Source: Porogramme epimiltina (taxonomy: Eukaryota; Basidiomycota; Agaricomycetes; Polyporales; Polyporaceae). Taken from it: 56,136 bases of DNA. The translations under genes and the position numbers were made by a program. The notes beneath the pieces were generated by a model. It had not been told where the DNA came from, ran no database searches, and was given only the letters and a program-made list of their open reading frames with translations. Position 1 is the first letter of the stretch, and each line of letters begins with the position of its first letter. Location: NCBI GenBank assembly GCA_900155495.1, contig FTLJ01000159.1:1-56136 (forward strand), read 5' to 3'. Positions 20,859 to 33,106 of the stretch are shown here, in pieces.

Positions 20859-23786
20859 TTTGTTGGATAGATTGTGTGGGCGCTTGAGGGCGCGGATATA
20901 TGGTGTTTTATGGACGCGGGATTGTCTAGCAGATAAGGAGGGACTGCGGCTCGCGAGGCGCGATACAAGAGAAGGACAGGGGGGCGTCGAGATCGACGAA
21001 GTAAGCGAAGGAGAGGGAGATGGCAAGGAAAGATAAGGAGCCAACTTGGGGACAGACTCTGCCTGAGTGACAGGACAGCAGTGGGTGAGGGGAGTATTAA
21101 TATGAAACATGAGGGTGGGTGGCTGTGGAGTCTACAGCCGGGGAGGGTCCTTAGAGTCGGACCCTCTTCGGGAGGACGGGAGCCTCCCACTTTCGGCCAT
21201 CGTGATGTTGTAGGGGAGAGGAGATGATCAAATGTCGCGAGGGGCGGCGATCCTCTCTGCTCGGGAGGGTTAGAAAGCGCGTGTGGTATGACGAGGCGTG
21301 GAGAAGCTGGGCGGGCGCGAGCACCGGGGGACGGGTCTAGCCGACATGGACCGCCTCGGCCCCATCCTGGCAGTGGAGACCCTGGCAGTGGAAACCGCGC
21401 ACCGTAAAGCCTTGGTTGTTGAGGATCTGAATCAACAGTTGACAACCCGCGTAAGGCGTGACAGTATTAACTTGATCGTGAGTACGCACATGTGGCTCTT
21501 GCATCTTTACACGCGCTTCCGAGTTCTCATGGTAAACAACAGCACCGCCCGAATGAGTGTACGCGCCATCTATGCAGGTCAACTTGCCTGCTCCGCTGTT
21601 TACCGCCTCGAGCACATCTCACCAGCCGGCCCAGCCCGGCACAGTCCGGCGTGGAGGCAGAGCAGGGAGTGCATAGCTTCTGGGAGTGATCATCTATCAC
21701 GTGTTCCGTCCTACAAGGGAACGAACGGCATCTCAACAGAGCCCCCTTGGGCGGTGCGTAGCCCTCCTGCGGTCTCGACGTCGTAACCCGTGTGTCCTCT
21801 ACGCCCGTGCCTTGTCGTTAATTTTACGTCCCCACACCGGCGCGCTCTGCAGAAGGCGTACACCGCGTGAGGCACACAACCATCGTCTCCAAAGACACGG
21901 AGACGGTTTGACTTCGCAGTGGCGCCCGCCATCAACATTCCCATCACCATCGACATTTCAGGGCGCCCGGAATCCAGAGCCACAACCAACTCCAGCTCCT
22001 CGGCACGTATTCCGTCCGATTTGGCGCATCCGGTGCTGGCCGCCGCGACAAACGAGGCTAGCAGTTGAAGACACCGGCTGCCGGCGGGGAATATACATTT
22101 TCACCGTCGGCTCTTTCCAGCCCGACAAAAACGCATTGCGACTCAATCTGATCAGCATGTTGATCATTGCGTCATGAGCGGGGTTAGTGAGATAGATGTG
22201 CGTGGCTAACGCATGGCCTTGTACAGTGCTCGGACACAACACGCGGAAGTCCGCGCTAGAAGGCAGGGAATCAGTGTGAGCGGTCGAGGAAGCACTCGCT
22301 GGACACCCCGACGGACCTACCAACGTGGTGTCGAGAGCTCTGAACGCCGGTTTGACAGGGAAGAGAACCCTTGCCATGCAGGCACACCCCCTATCACCCG
22401 AGAAATTCGGGTCCTTCCAAATTCCAGAAAACGTGTCGGTGTTCAAACGAGGGTGGTACGTATGAACAAAGTATAAAACCGTGTAGTTGACTTGTCTGTT
22501 AGAAACGGAGTGGCTTCCCAAACATTGGCGTTCTAAGTAACCCATCAATGATGTCGAGGAGATCTGCAGGTTGAAGTGACAACGAGATCACTTACCACTG
22601 CTTTCCGAGGCTTCGCGCTCTGGTGCTGAAGGGGGTGCTGCTACAGCAACAGAAGATCAGCTAATGATCATATATACAGCGCATTCGCTCTTGATACATA
22701 ACGGACGAAAACCATCTGACGCCTTAGCCATCAAGCCCAGAAGAGAATGACCACGGGACCTCAAGGTGGGTAGTGCGTCTCGTATTTGATCTGCATTATT
22801 CTCGGACGGAGACTGCGGCCGTGAACTCTATTCAGCAACCTTGCCCTGACAGGACGAAGCCAGGTATCTGGTAGAACATCATGAAAAGCCTTCCCGTCAG
22901 AACTGACGGAGAAGGTCAGAAGACGTGGATGATGGAAACACGAGATGCGCCGTACACAGGATACATGTCGGAGAAGGCAAAAAACGTGGGTACGCAATCA
23001 CGGAGGATCGCATACAGCGCTGCACCGAGCCCGTTCAGTGTTTGGAGTGTAGACGGTACAGCGGCACGCAGCCAGATAGGACCCCTGTCTAGTAGGCTCA
23101 CACTCGGATCGACACTTCCGAGAGACAGCAAGAAAGAATATCAACGCCCAAACACATCCACCGTTCCGAAATCCCGAACGACTGCAGTGGAAATGGCAAC
23201 TAGCGTCGGCCTACCCTCCACACCGAGAGACACGTAGGGGCATAAAATCCACCCGTAGTGCACCCGTTACGTCCGACGGTCGTCCCTACTGTGATGGACG
23301 AGCCTGATTGGAGGGGTAAAGTTGTCCAAGTCCGTTACGGTTTCGGAGGCGTAAACAGTGACACAGCGAGACAAGTTCGCGGCCTCCTTGGCTTCCGCGG
23401 AGACGTACACACAAATGTGTAGACAGGCACGGATAGTAGATCGTTTGGGTAAACTCGTCCTAAATACTGGTATCGAGATCTCCATCACACCCTACAGCCT
23501 CGGCCCCGCAATCAAAGTAAGCAGAACTCGATCCCGGGGGACTCCACATTGATTGGGCGATCAATTTTTTCAGAGCTGATCAACGTTGCTCGCAGCTGGC
23601 GGCCGGCCGTGCCTACGCACCTCTACATGCACCGAGGCGCGCGATATGAGGCGCGCGGGGATTCGTCAGGGGCAAGGGGACTTCTCACGAGGGATGTCGG
23701 GGGGCCGGCACGGCAGGGACGGGGAGGGACGCGTGGTGCGCAGAGAGACTCACGAGTTCTCTCTGAGTTCTCGCCATTTCAAAACT
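20859..23786. other. Unresolved 2.9-kb region with no secure gene
   Basis: Left part (to about 21.3 kb) is the promoter of the coiled-coil gene. Beyond it lie only short open frames on both strands (60-196 codons) that overlap each other. Some read like protein: on the minus strand a possible final exon pair near 22500-22665 that splices APPSAPEREASESS to LLDIIDGLLRTPMFGKPLRF before a stop; a hydrophobic minus-strand frame at 22916-23131; and a plus-strand frame ending near 22072 (INIPITIDISGRPES). A TATAAAA lies at 22472 on the plus strand and a TATATA at 22669. I could not join these into a model. The region may hold one or two small multi-exon genes, or relics. Confidence 0.4.
20896..20902 (-). 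promoter_or_regulatory. TATA-like box of the coiled-coil gene
   Basis: ATATATC/CATATAT stretch on the minus strand about 40 bp upstream of the ATG at 20858. Confidence 0.4.
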
Positions 23787-24224
23787 CTACAATCCGGCCG
23801 CCTCGTCTACTTGGTATCGGACCACGTCGCGCCAGGGCTTTCCCTTGGGAAGGACTTGACTGCGAGATAGAAGAGAAGGGCGATATCGGTAAGCGTGCCG
23901 TTCAACTGCGCGACACGAGTGTGGAAGCGGACCTGGACTGTGGAGGTACGTGTACGGCGCCCGTTTCAAGGTCGACGTCGACGAAGCGCGTCATCTCGAC
24001 CGCAGGCCGGTTCTTGCAGCTTACGCACGTGGAGTCGGCACACGTTGAAGAAGGCGGGTACTGAGAGCGAGGGTCACGAAGACGTACATTCTAAATATGC
24101 GCGGGATTGGGACGCAGTGCACCTGGGACCGGCCAGCGGTGAGCTCCGCGTCGCAATTGAACTGGAGGATTTCAGCGAGACGACAGCCCTCGCGTGGATG
24201 CTCGTCTGCAGGCGTCTTGGACAT
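23787..24224 (-). CDS. Som1-like mitochondrial inner membrane peptidase subunit
   Basis: Small protein resembling Som1, the third subunit of the mitochondrial inner membrane peptidase complex that processes proteins sorted to the intermembrane space. Three exons: 24088-24224, 23933-24019 and 23787-23859, giving 98 residues. The pattern GCRLAEILQFNC, then VHCVPIPRIFRIC, then NRPAVEMTRFVDVD resembles the Som1 arrangement of spaced Cys and a PRIFR core. The C-terminal exon adds LPKGKPWRDVVRYQVDEAA. Both introns (68 and 73 bp) have GT-AG ends; the second uses gtccgc. The start ATG at 24224 leaves a polar leader (MSKTPADEHPREG). It is head to head with SAH hydrolase. The family call rests on remembered pattern only. 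Confidence 0.6.
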
Positions 24225-24516
24225 GGGCTATGTTGGCGATGGTACGACTGAAGAGGTAACGCAAGGCAGGTATTGGCCGGTCATGAGCAGGTGAGGCGTG
24301 GAAGCAGGCGCGGACCAGGCGCGGACCCGGGCAGGCGCGCCAGGAAGCGTCCCAAACCGTGCATCGATTAGATGGCGCGCGCACGTGCCCCGCGCGTGCA
24401 GCAGATGCTCGTTCGATTATGCACGAATAAAAATCGGCGGCGTCCGTCCCCTCTCTCTTTCTCCCACATCCTTCTCTCTCCCATCCCACCTTCATCATCT
24501 CCCAGCTCTATCCATC
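24225..24516. promoter_or_regulatory. Divergent promoter between the Som1-like gene and SAH1
   Basis: 292 bp separate the two start codons. The SAH1 side has AATAAAAAT near 24425 and a CT-rich tract immediately before the ATG (24450-24516), typical of highly expressed fungal housekeeping genes. Confidence 0.5.
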
Positions 24517-26373
<1,857 letters not shown>

Positions 26374-27468
26374 ATGGATGCCTCGTCTCCGCTGTGGCGT
26401 AACTTATAGACCTGCTGCGCAGACGGACATCGGCCTCAACGCGCCCTCGAGAAAAGGACCAAGAAATCGGGATCCTCAACGGCCCTTACATAGAGGTTAG
26501 GTTAGAGGCTGAGTGGGGCTGTGCGTGCCAGGCCCGCAGGCCGTCTTCGGCCTGTCGAGGATGGAGGCGTGCAGCGCCGCGCGTCGGACGGGGTTGAGTG
26601 GCGTGGAGGTGGTGGTGACGGTGTGTTGACGCGAGTATGTCGCGTCGTCTGGGCCTCAACGCGCCCGTTCCTGTGCTCTCGGTGTTTGTGTTGTAGGAGT
26701 AGACGAATGCACCGGTCGAAGAAGTTGGTTGCGCGTCGGCATCGATGGCGTTTGGGGCTAGTGCGCATACCGCGCCGGTCTCCGACGCTCTGGACGAGCG
26801 GGGGCCATATATCACCGGACTGTGATCAAGAATTGGTGGAGGGTGGGTAATACGATAATAGAGGAGGGGCGGTAGGTGAGCGGCTTTTGGAGAGGAACTT
26901 GATGCTTTGGGCTGCAACATGATGTTGCTGTTGTCAGTATGATCACAGCGAGAAACTCGGGGGCGTTTCTCAGGTCTTCACAGAGGCACTGTGGTGCCTG
27001 GTATCCTCTCAATGGCCGAGGTTTGGGGCCGCGCAAGCTCGCGCGTCTGCTCGAGGCTGTTGTGTGGGGTGCGTACGCTTATGTTTGATGCGGCGCAGTG
27101 AGAGTTTTGAGGCTCTTTGACATGACCAACTGGAGTTGGGCCGAGCGCGGCCTTTGACTCGCATCCGATTCCCTCGCTGGCGATGCCCTACTCTACGGCC
27201 CCGAAATACTGCTGGATATGCGCAAGGCGGATGGATACTATGTGGTCGGATGGAGTGGCGGTCGTAAGGGAGGCTGGATTGTTATCATGATAGAAGCCAT
27301 CGATCGCAGCGGGGCGCGCCCGCCGCCCGCTCACGTCCGAGTGGGGGCACTGGAGGGGCGCCAGCGAAGGGGTTTGGAGGACGACCGCCAAGCGGAGCCA
27401 AGCTCGAGGCGAAGAAGGAACGCAGGCGACGAGCGACACGACCCCGAGCAGCCGCAGAGCCGAGCAGA
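26374..27468. other. Intergenic, 1.1 kb
   Basis: Carries the 3' UTR of SAH1 and the upstream region of the next plus-strand gene. A minus-strand frame at 26486-26920 contains some protein-like sequence but no start context, splice pattern or domain I recognise. No TATA box is placed sensibly for the gene at 27469. Confidence 0.5.
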
Positions 27469-30249
27469 ATGAGCCAAGTGTCGCCGCTGGGCCCGATCGA
27501 CCCCGCGTCGGTGCCCGAGGGAGAGACGGAGAAGCACGCGCCGTGGATCGTCCGCAAGCTCGTCGGGGTGCGTCGCCTCCCGCCCTCTTCTCCTGATCCC
27601 CCCGCCCCTTTCTGTCCCCCGCCGCCGCCATCTGACCACCCCCGCGTGGCCTGCCCTGCGCGCGAGCTCACCACCGTGTTCGCCCCCATGCACGCCTGCC
27701 CGCCGCCCGCGCTGCCCATGCCGCCCCCATTCAACGAACACCGCTGCCCACGCTGCACAAACCGCAGTCCATGACCGGCCGCATCGTCCGCTCCTCCTGG
27801 GAGACCCTCAGGGCGTCCGGCACGACCGTCATCTGCCTCTCCCCGGTGCGCCCTGTCCGCCTTCTGCTTTCTGCTCCGGCCGCGGCTCACTCCCCGCCCT
27901 GCTCTCCCGGAACATCCTGCGCGGTGCGTGCAATGTACGCGCACGCCCGCGCTGTGTGCGCCCCGTGTCCGCCGCCGCCGCCACCGCTGCCATCTGCGTC
28001 GTGCTGTCGCGCGTGCGCACCCGCATCCGACTGCCGCCCGCGCCCACCCGCGTGCGCGCCCGCAGTGGGGCGACTCCTCGCCGCTCCTCCTCCCGTGCAT
28101 CCGCTTCCGCGACCTAGCGGTGCACACGATTATCGCCGCGACGGTACGGCACCTCCCCTCCCCCCTCGACTCCGCGGATGTGCTCACTACGCCCACGCCT
28201 CTTTGTTCGATCCCTTCTCCAACTTCTCGCAACGTCCGCCCGCGCCCCTGGATCTGCCCGACCGACGCGGGCTGCGTTCGTGCCTATCTTTCTCTCCGCC
28301 ACCACCACACCACCACCCCGCGCGCCCGGAATGGCACGCGCCCCGGCGACTTCGTCGTTCGAACCGCCACCACCCGCCCTTGTTTTTCGGCCTTCGCCTC
28401 GCGGAACACCGCCGCGCGCACGCCGGCCGCGAAACACGGTGTGGACGCACACACCGCGCCTGCGCGCGCGCGTCCATCGTGCACCACGCACCTCGCACCA
28501 CTACGCACCGCGCACCACGCGCACGCGCACAACACGCGGGCGCACGCGCCGCAGGGGGGCGTCGCCGCCGTCGCCGCGCCCGTGATGGGCCCCGTGTCGG
28601 ACACGATCGTCTCCACGTTTGGGGACACGATCCTCGTCGAGATGGGCATGCACGTCGGCTTCGACCTCACCGCCAAGGCCGCGAACGACCTCGTCTTCGA
28701 CGGCGCGATCAAGCAGATCGTGCCCATCCACTCGAGCCGCCTCGAGACGACCGGCGTGAAGACGATGACGATCACGCTCAAGTACAAGCACGTCCCCGAG
28801 GACGCGTCCCTCGGCTTCTACCGCAGCGGCGTGCACCAGTGCGTCTGTCCGCTCCCCCCCCCTGTTCTGTTCTGTTCCTGTCTTCCCGCCTTCCTGGTTC
28901 CCGTTCTGCACAGAGATCGCGCGGCCGCGTTCTCGTCAGCGCCGCGGGTGGACGCTGTGTCCCCCCCCTTCCCCTGCCATCCCACCCCCACCCCTGCATG
29001 CAACTCGGCGCGCTCGAGCTCCCGCCGCGCGTTTCACCCGCATTGATTCTTCCCATTCCCATTCCCCTTCTCCTCTTCCCAGTTCTTTCTGCGAGGGGCG
29101 TGCGTTCCGCGCCGCCCGGGCTGCACCGCACGCACGCCCCCACCGCGGACGGAGGGAGCGGATGCACCGACTCACTGACTGAGTGACTGGGTGACTGACC
29201 GCGGCCCTGCCCCTCCTGCCCACAGGGACAGCTCGCTCTTCGCGAGCGTCATGGACTACCTCGCCGTCGAGAAGGGCTGGTTCTCGCCGTACCTGTTCGC
29301 GAGCGGCCGCCGCCCCGTCATCCCGCGTTCCGTGAAGCCCGACGTCGTGTTCTGCCACGGGCCCTTCCTCTCAGGTGCGTGCGCCCCCCGCCCACTCGCC
29401 CGCCCATGGGTCCGCGCCCTCCCCCTGTGGGCCGCGCTGGGACACGCGGTGGAGGCGTCGGTCCCTTGGCTCGAGCAGAGCGTGGCTGACGCAGACCGTT
29501 CACGCACAGGCGACTACCGCGTCGGTGAGACGCTCCTCGCCGAGTCCGCGCTCGTCATCTCCTTCAGCCCCCCGCCCCCACCCGCCTCCGACCCAGCTTC
29601 CCCCTCCTCCGGGTCCGGGTCCGGCTCCTCGCTACACGCGCCCTCGCTCAAGCTCCCCACCCTCCCGACGCTCTCGCAGGCCTTCGCGCGCTCGCGCACG
29701 CCCTCCCCCGAGCCGACGCCCGCGCTCGCCCCGCTGCCCGTCACCGCGACGCCGCCGCCCCCGCGGCGCCTCGCGGTGCTCGTCGCGGGCCTGAAGCCGC
29801 ACCGCGCGTTCTGGACGACGTCGCAGCGGCCGAGCGAGAGCGTCGTGCAGTACCAGCTGCTCAACGGGTGCCCCGCGCTCGTGCTCCCCGCGCGCGCGGG
29901 CGCGCCGCTCCTCGCGTGGGACACGCTCACGCTCGAGCGGCTCTGGGGCGTCGCGCTCCCCCCGCCTCCGCAGGAGGGTGACGGGGATGCGGGAGCGAAG
30001 AGTAAAGATGGGAAGTTCGAAGGGATCGTGGGGGTGCTGTTCGAATATTTGGACTTGTGCGTCGATTATGACCGGTTCGTGCTCGGGGGCGCGGAGGGTG
30101 CCGAGGCGAAGGAAGACGAGAAGAAAGAGGCGCTGAAGGGCGCGGTGGAGGTGCTCGTCGCGGCCGCGGTGAGGAGCGGGGCGAGCAAGGAGGTCAGGGA
30201 CCAGGTCGACAAGGAGCGCGGGGGGATCGCGATGTGGCGCATCCCGTAA
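27469..30249 (+). CDS. Conserved GC-rich protein of unknown function
   Basis: Not recognised. Six exons in phase: 27469-27567, 27768-27845, 28066-28143, 28555-28838, 29226-29374 and 29510-30249; 475 residues. Exon choice rests on frame and GT-AG sites, with acceptors after CCGCAG/CACAG. Readable segments: HAPWIVRKLVGS near the start, MTGRIVRSSWETLRASG, RFRDLAVHTIIAAT, then a soluble-looking block (DTIVSTFGDTILVEMGMHVG) and DSSLFASVMDYLAVEKGWFS. A Ser/Pro-rich insert follows. The end has repeated hydrophobic strands (RRLAVLVAGLKPHRAFWTT; LFEYLDLCVDYDRFVLGG). No signal peptide or clear transmembrane helix. Two introns exceed 380 bp and all are very GC-rich, unlike the neighbours. The first Met could instead lie in exon 2. 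Confidence 0.68.
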
Positions 30250-30516
30250 GTAGGTGCTCGTGCTCGCGCGGGAGGGTTTGGGGGGTTTGGGGGTTCGGAA
30301 ACGATCTATTCGGAGGGGAACGTCAAGGACGCAAAGGATGTGAAACAGGTTGTACAATGTAGCTAGGAACGAGTCGAGACCGATATACCACACCACACCA
30401 CGATCGTGCATGCTCCAAAGGGTGTCCCAGACCAAACGTCTCAGCGCGAACACGGGCATTGAAGGAAAAATCAAGACGTCCGCCGTACTCCCGCTGTCTC
30501 GCCGCTCGGCCGCAAC

Positions 30517-31983
30517 TCAGATGTCCCACTGCTTCAAGAGGGCCTCCGTGACGTCCCACAGGTCCGCGGCGCGCTGCGCGTCCTCGGCGGGCGGCGCGGG
30601 CCCCAGGCGGCCCGGCGGCCAGAGGAACGCGCCCTTGTACGCGTCGCGCTCGGCCTTCACGACGGGCGCGGCGGCCGCGAACGCGGAGCAGTGCGCGCCC
30701 TCGGCGGGAGCGAGGAAGAACTGCCGGAGGAGGAACATCGCGAGCGCGTGCACGAGGGGGTTCGACAGCGCCGGGTACGCCACCACCCCCTCTGTGTGCG
30801 TGTGTGCGGTGTGTGCATGTGCGCGCGTGGCGGGCGAGAGTGTGTGAGTTAGTGTGAGTTAGTGTGGGGAAAGCACCGCCGGTGGGGGGCTGCGGGCGCA
30901 CCTGTGAAGACGGCGCCGGGGTGGAGCGCGACGGCTGTGATGGGGACACCCTCTGCGTCGAGCCTGCGCTGGAGCTCCTTTGCGTAGAGGGCGTTCGCGA
31001 GCTTGGTTTTCGCTGCGGGGGGCGGTGAGCGAGTGAACTCTGTGCGTGAGAGAGGGAGGGCGGACCGTATCGCTTCTGCGTGGCTAGCGCGCCCGTGCCA
31101 AAGGTCTCGTTCAGGTCGCTGACGTCCTTGAACCGGACTTCCTTGCCGTAGAACGTCTTGATGCTCCCTGAAGAAACCTAGTGGTAAGTATGTCAGCAGG
31201 GTGCAGGTTTGGGTGGGCGCATCGAGGCGCTCACCATCACGACGCGAACGTCGCTGTCCGGCTCTTGGGCGGTCTGCTTCAGGAGCGGGAGGAGGGTCCT
31301 GGTGAAGATGCACGGGCCGAAATGACTAGGGTCGCAGACAGGTGAGCATTCGCGCGACGAGCCGAATCTGTGCAATACTCACTTGACCAGCATGCCCTCT
31401 ATCACGCCGTCCGAGCCCATCTTGTCCGAAGCGGCCAACCTAGGCTTCTCCTTGAGGAATTTCAACCAACGACAGACAGGTGGACTAACTTACACGGCGG
31501 CGTTGTTAACTGTGCAGACAGGCTTTCAGTCTCCCTAACACTGTGGCGACAATAACTGCACGACGCACCAAGCACGTCCAGCCGCTTCTCCTTCGCCGCA
31601 AAGTCCTCCGCGCTCTTCTTGACCTTGCGCGGGTCGCTGAGGTCGAGCTCGTGCCACGCGAGCTCGCCGTTGCCGGGCGCGAGCCCCGCCTCGGTCAGGC
31701 GCGCGATCGCGTCGCGCGCGCGGGCCTCACTGCGCGCCGCGAGGTATACCTTCGCGCCCCGCCGCGCGAGGTGCTGCACGGTCGCGAAGCCGATGCCGCT
31801 GCTGTGGGGCCGCAGGCGCGGATGGACGACGCTCGTCAGTGGTGCGCCCCCTCACTCCCTCCTGCTCTGGTGTCTGGACGATGCTCACTTTCCACCGGTG
31901 ACGATCACGACCTTGCCCGTGAGGTCGGGGAGGTCCTTGGCGGGGTCGAAGGACGGCTGCTGCTTGGAGAGGAGACCACCCAT
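30517..31983 (-). CDS. Short-chain dehydrogenase/reductase (retinol dehydrogenase-like)
   Basis: NAD(P)-dependent oxidoreductase of the classical SDR family; substrate unknown. Eight exons: 31889-31983, 31569-31801, 31496-31509, 31450-31383, 31325-31235, 31177-31066, 31012-30902 and 30791-30517; 332 residues. The cofactor loop TGGNSGIG is split by the first intron. The structural NNAA motif is encoded largely by a 14-bp exon. The active-site residues are Ser in VMVSSGSI, Tyr and Lys in RYAKTKLAN. The order and spacing match WW-oxidoreductase and retinol dehydrogenase-like fungal SDRs. The C-terminal part (PALSNPLVHALAMFLLRQFF) may lie on a membrane surface. The 14-bp exon is supported only by frame and motif continuity. 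It is tail to tail with the preceding gene, 267 bp between stops. Confidence 0.88.
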
Positions 31984-33106
31984 GGTCGCGCCGGCCGTCG
32001 TGGGGGTTGGGGAAGAAGCACAGAGGCGCACGGGGGTGGAAGGGCGTCGGAAGGCATGGCGTTTTTCTCAAGGTCGATGCCACTGTCGCACGCACGCGCC
32101 GGCTGCTACTTACGAAGGTCGTCGGCGAGCGACGGCTGTCCCTACTCCCGGCGTGGGGCGGTTTGGGGAGAAGCGGGCGCGTGACCGTCACACTCACATG
32201 ACCACGACGCGTCGTGGTCCGCGATCTTGTCTCTTCCAGCCGGGCAGCGACAAGACGCGGTTACGAGCCCGCGAGTTTTGGAACTTGTTTACGGGGCGTT
32301 TTGGGAGTTGAATGTTGTCTACGATGGACATATCTTCTTCCCCTCTATCTTTGGTAAACGTAAATATCAGTGTTACGAAAGGGGCTGATAAACCATCACT
32401 AAAATTACATGTGTGGCAAAGGACGACCTTGCAGAACTCGGGGATTCTGTGCTTGTGCACCGCAACGCTATGCAGTGAGCAGAGCGGCGACTGTTCTTTT
32501 CAATGAAAACGCAACGAAAACAGGCTCACCAAAGTTATCGCGACAAATAAGGAAATATAGTCTTCCGGGGCTTGCGTGGCGGAGTAGAGCAGCAAAAAAT
32601 CCACGAGGGTACACAGGGTGTGGTTCTGTTGCCGGAGTGCTAGTCGCCACAAACACGCGCTCAAACTGACAGATGGAATGGGAGACTTGGTGAATCTCTA
32701 TTGCCACCATGAGTTAGGCAATGGACGAGTGGCGAAGTGAGGCGAGCCACCCCCTGCGCGCGGTTACGTGAGCGACAGGCGCAAAATGAGACGCGGTGCC
32801 GAGTGCAGAGGTGGTCTGTGAGACGACGTCCTTGTCCTCAGCCGTCATCTGCGAGTTGTTCGCAAGTCGCCCCGGCTCATATTTTTCCCTCCGCTCGCAT
32901 TCTTTGCGTACCTCTCGCCCCCTTACCGCCCCCCCTGAGTTTGGCAGATATCTACTCTCGCTCTCCAGAGCGCGCACCAATCGATTTCACTCCTCTGGCC
33001 ATCTCGTCGACTCTCCACCACCTCTCGCTCGGCCTTCGCTGATCTACGCTCACCTCACTGGCCTTTGCCCGGCTGTCGCGACAGGATCAAGTGAACCTCA
33101 AAACAC
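31984..33106. other. Divergent intergenic region, 1.1 kb
   Basis: Head-to-head promoters for the SDR gene (-) and the La-motif gene (+). The right 150 bp before 33107 are C/T-rich leader. The central 32.3-32.7 kb is relatively AT-rich. I see no gene, tRNA or repeat. Confidence 0.5.

Noticed and set aside
20896..22675. Retrotransposon or inverted-repeat remnants in the unresolved gap
   Set aside because: I looked for reverse transcriptase (YxDD), integrase and terminal repeats and found none. Only a short direct repeat (TGGCAGTGGA) near 21370 is present.
26486..26920. 144-codon minus-strand frame downstream of SAH1
   Set aside because: Contains some protein-like text but no start context, conserved motif or splicing evidence; it probably lies in the 3' UTR and promoter.
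27771..29186. 471-codon plus-strand open frame
   Set aside because: It runs through three introns of the gene at 27469-30249 and is low-complexity Arg/Pro/Ala sequence in the intron parts; the GC-rich composition keeps frames open.
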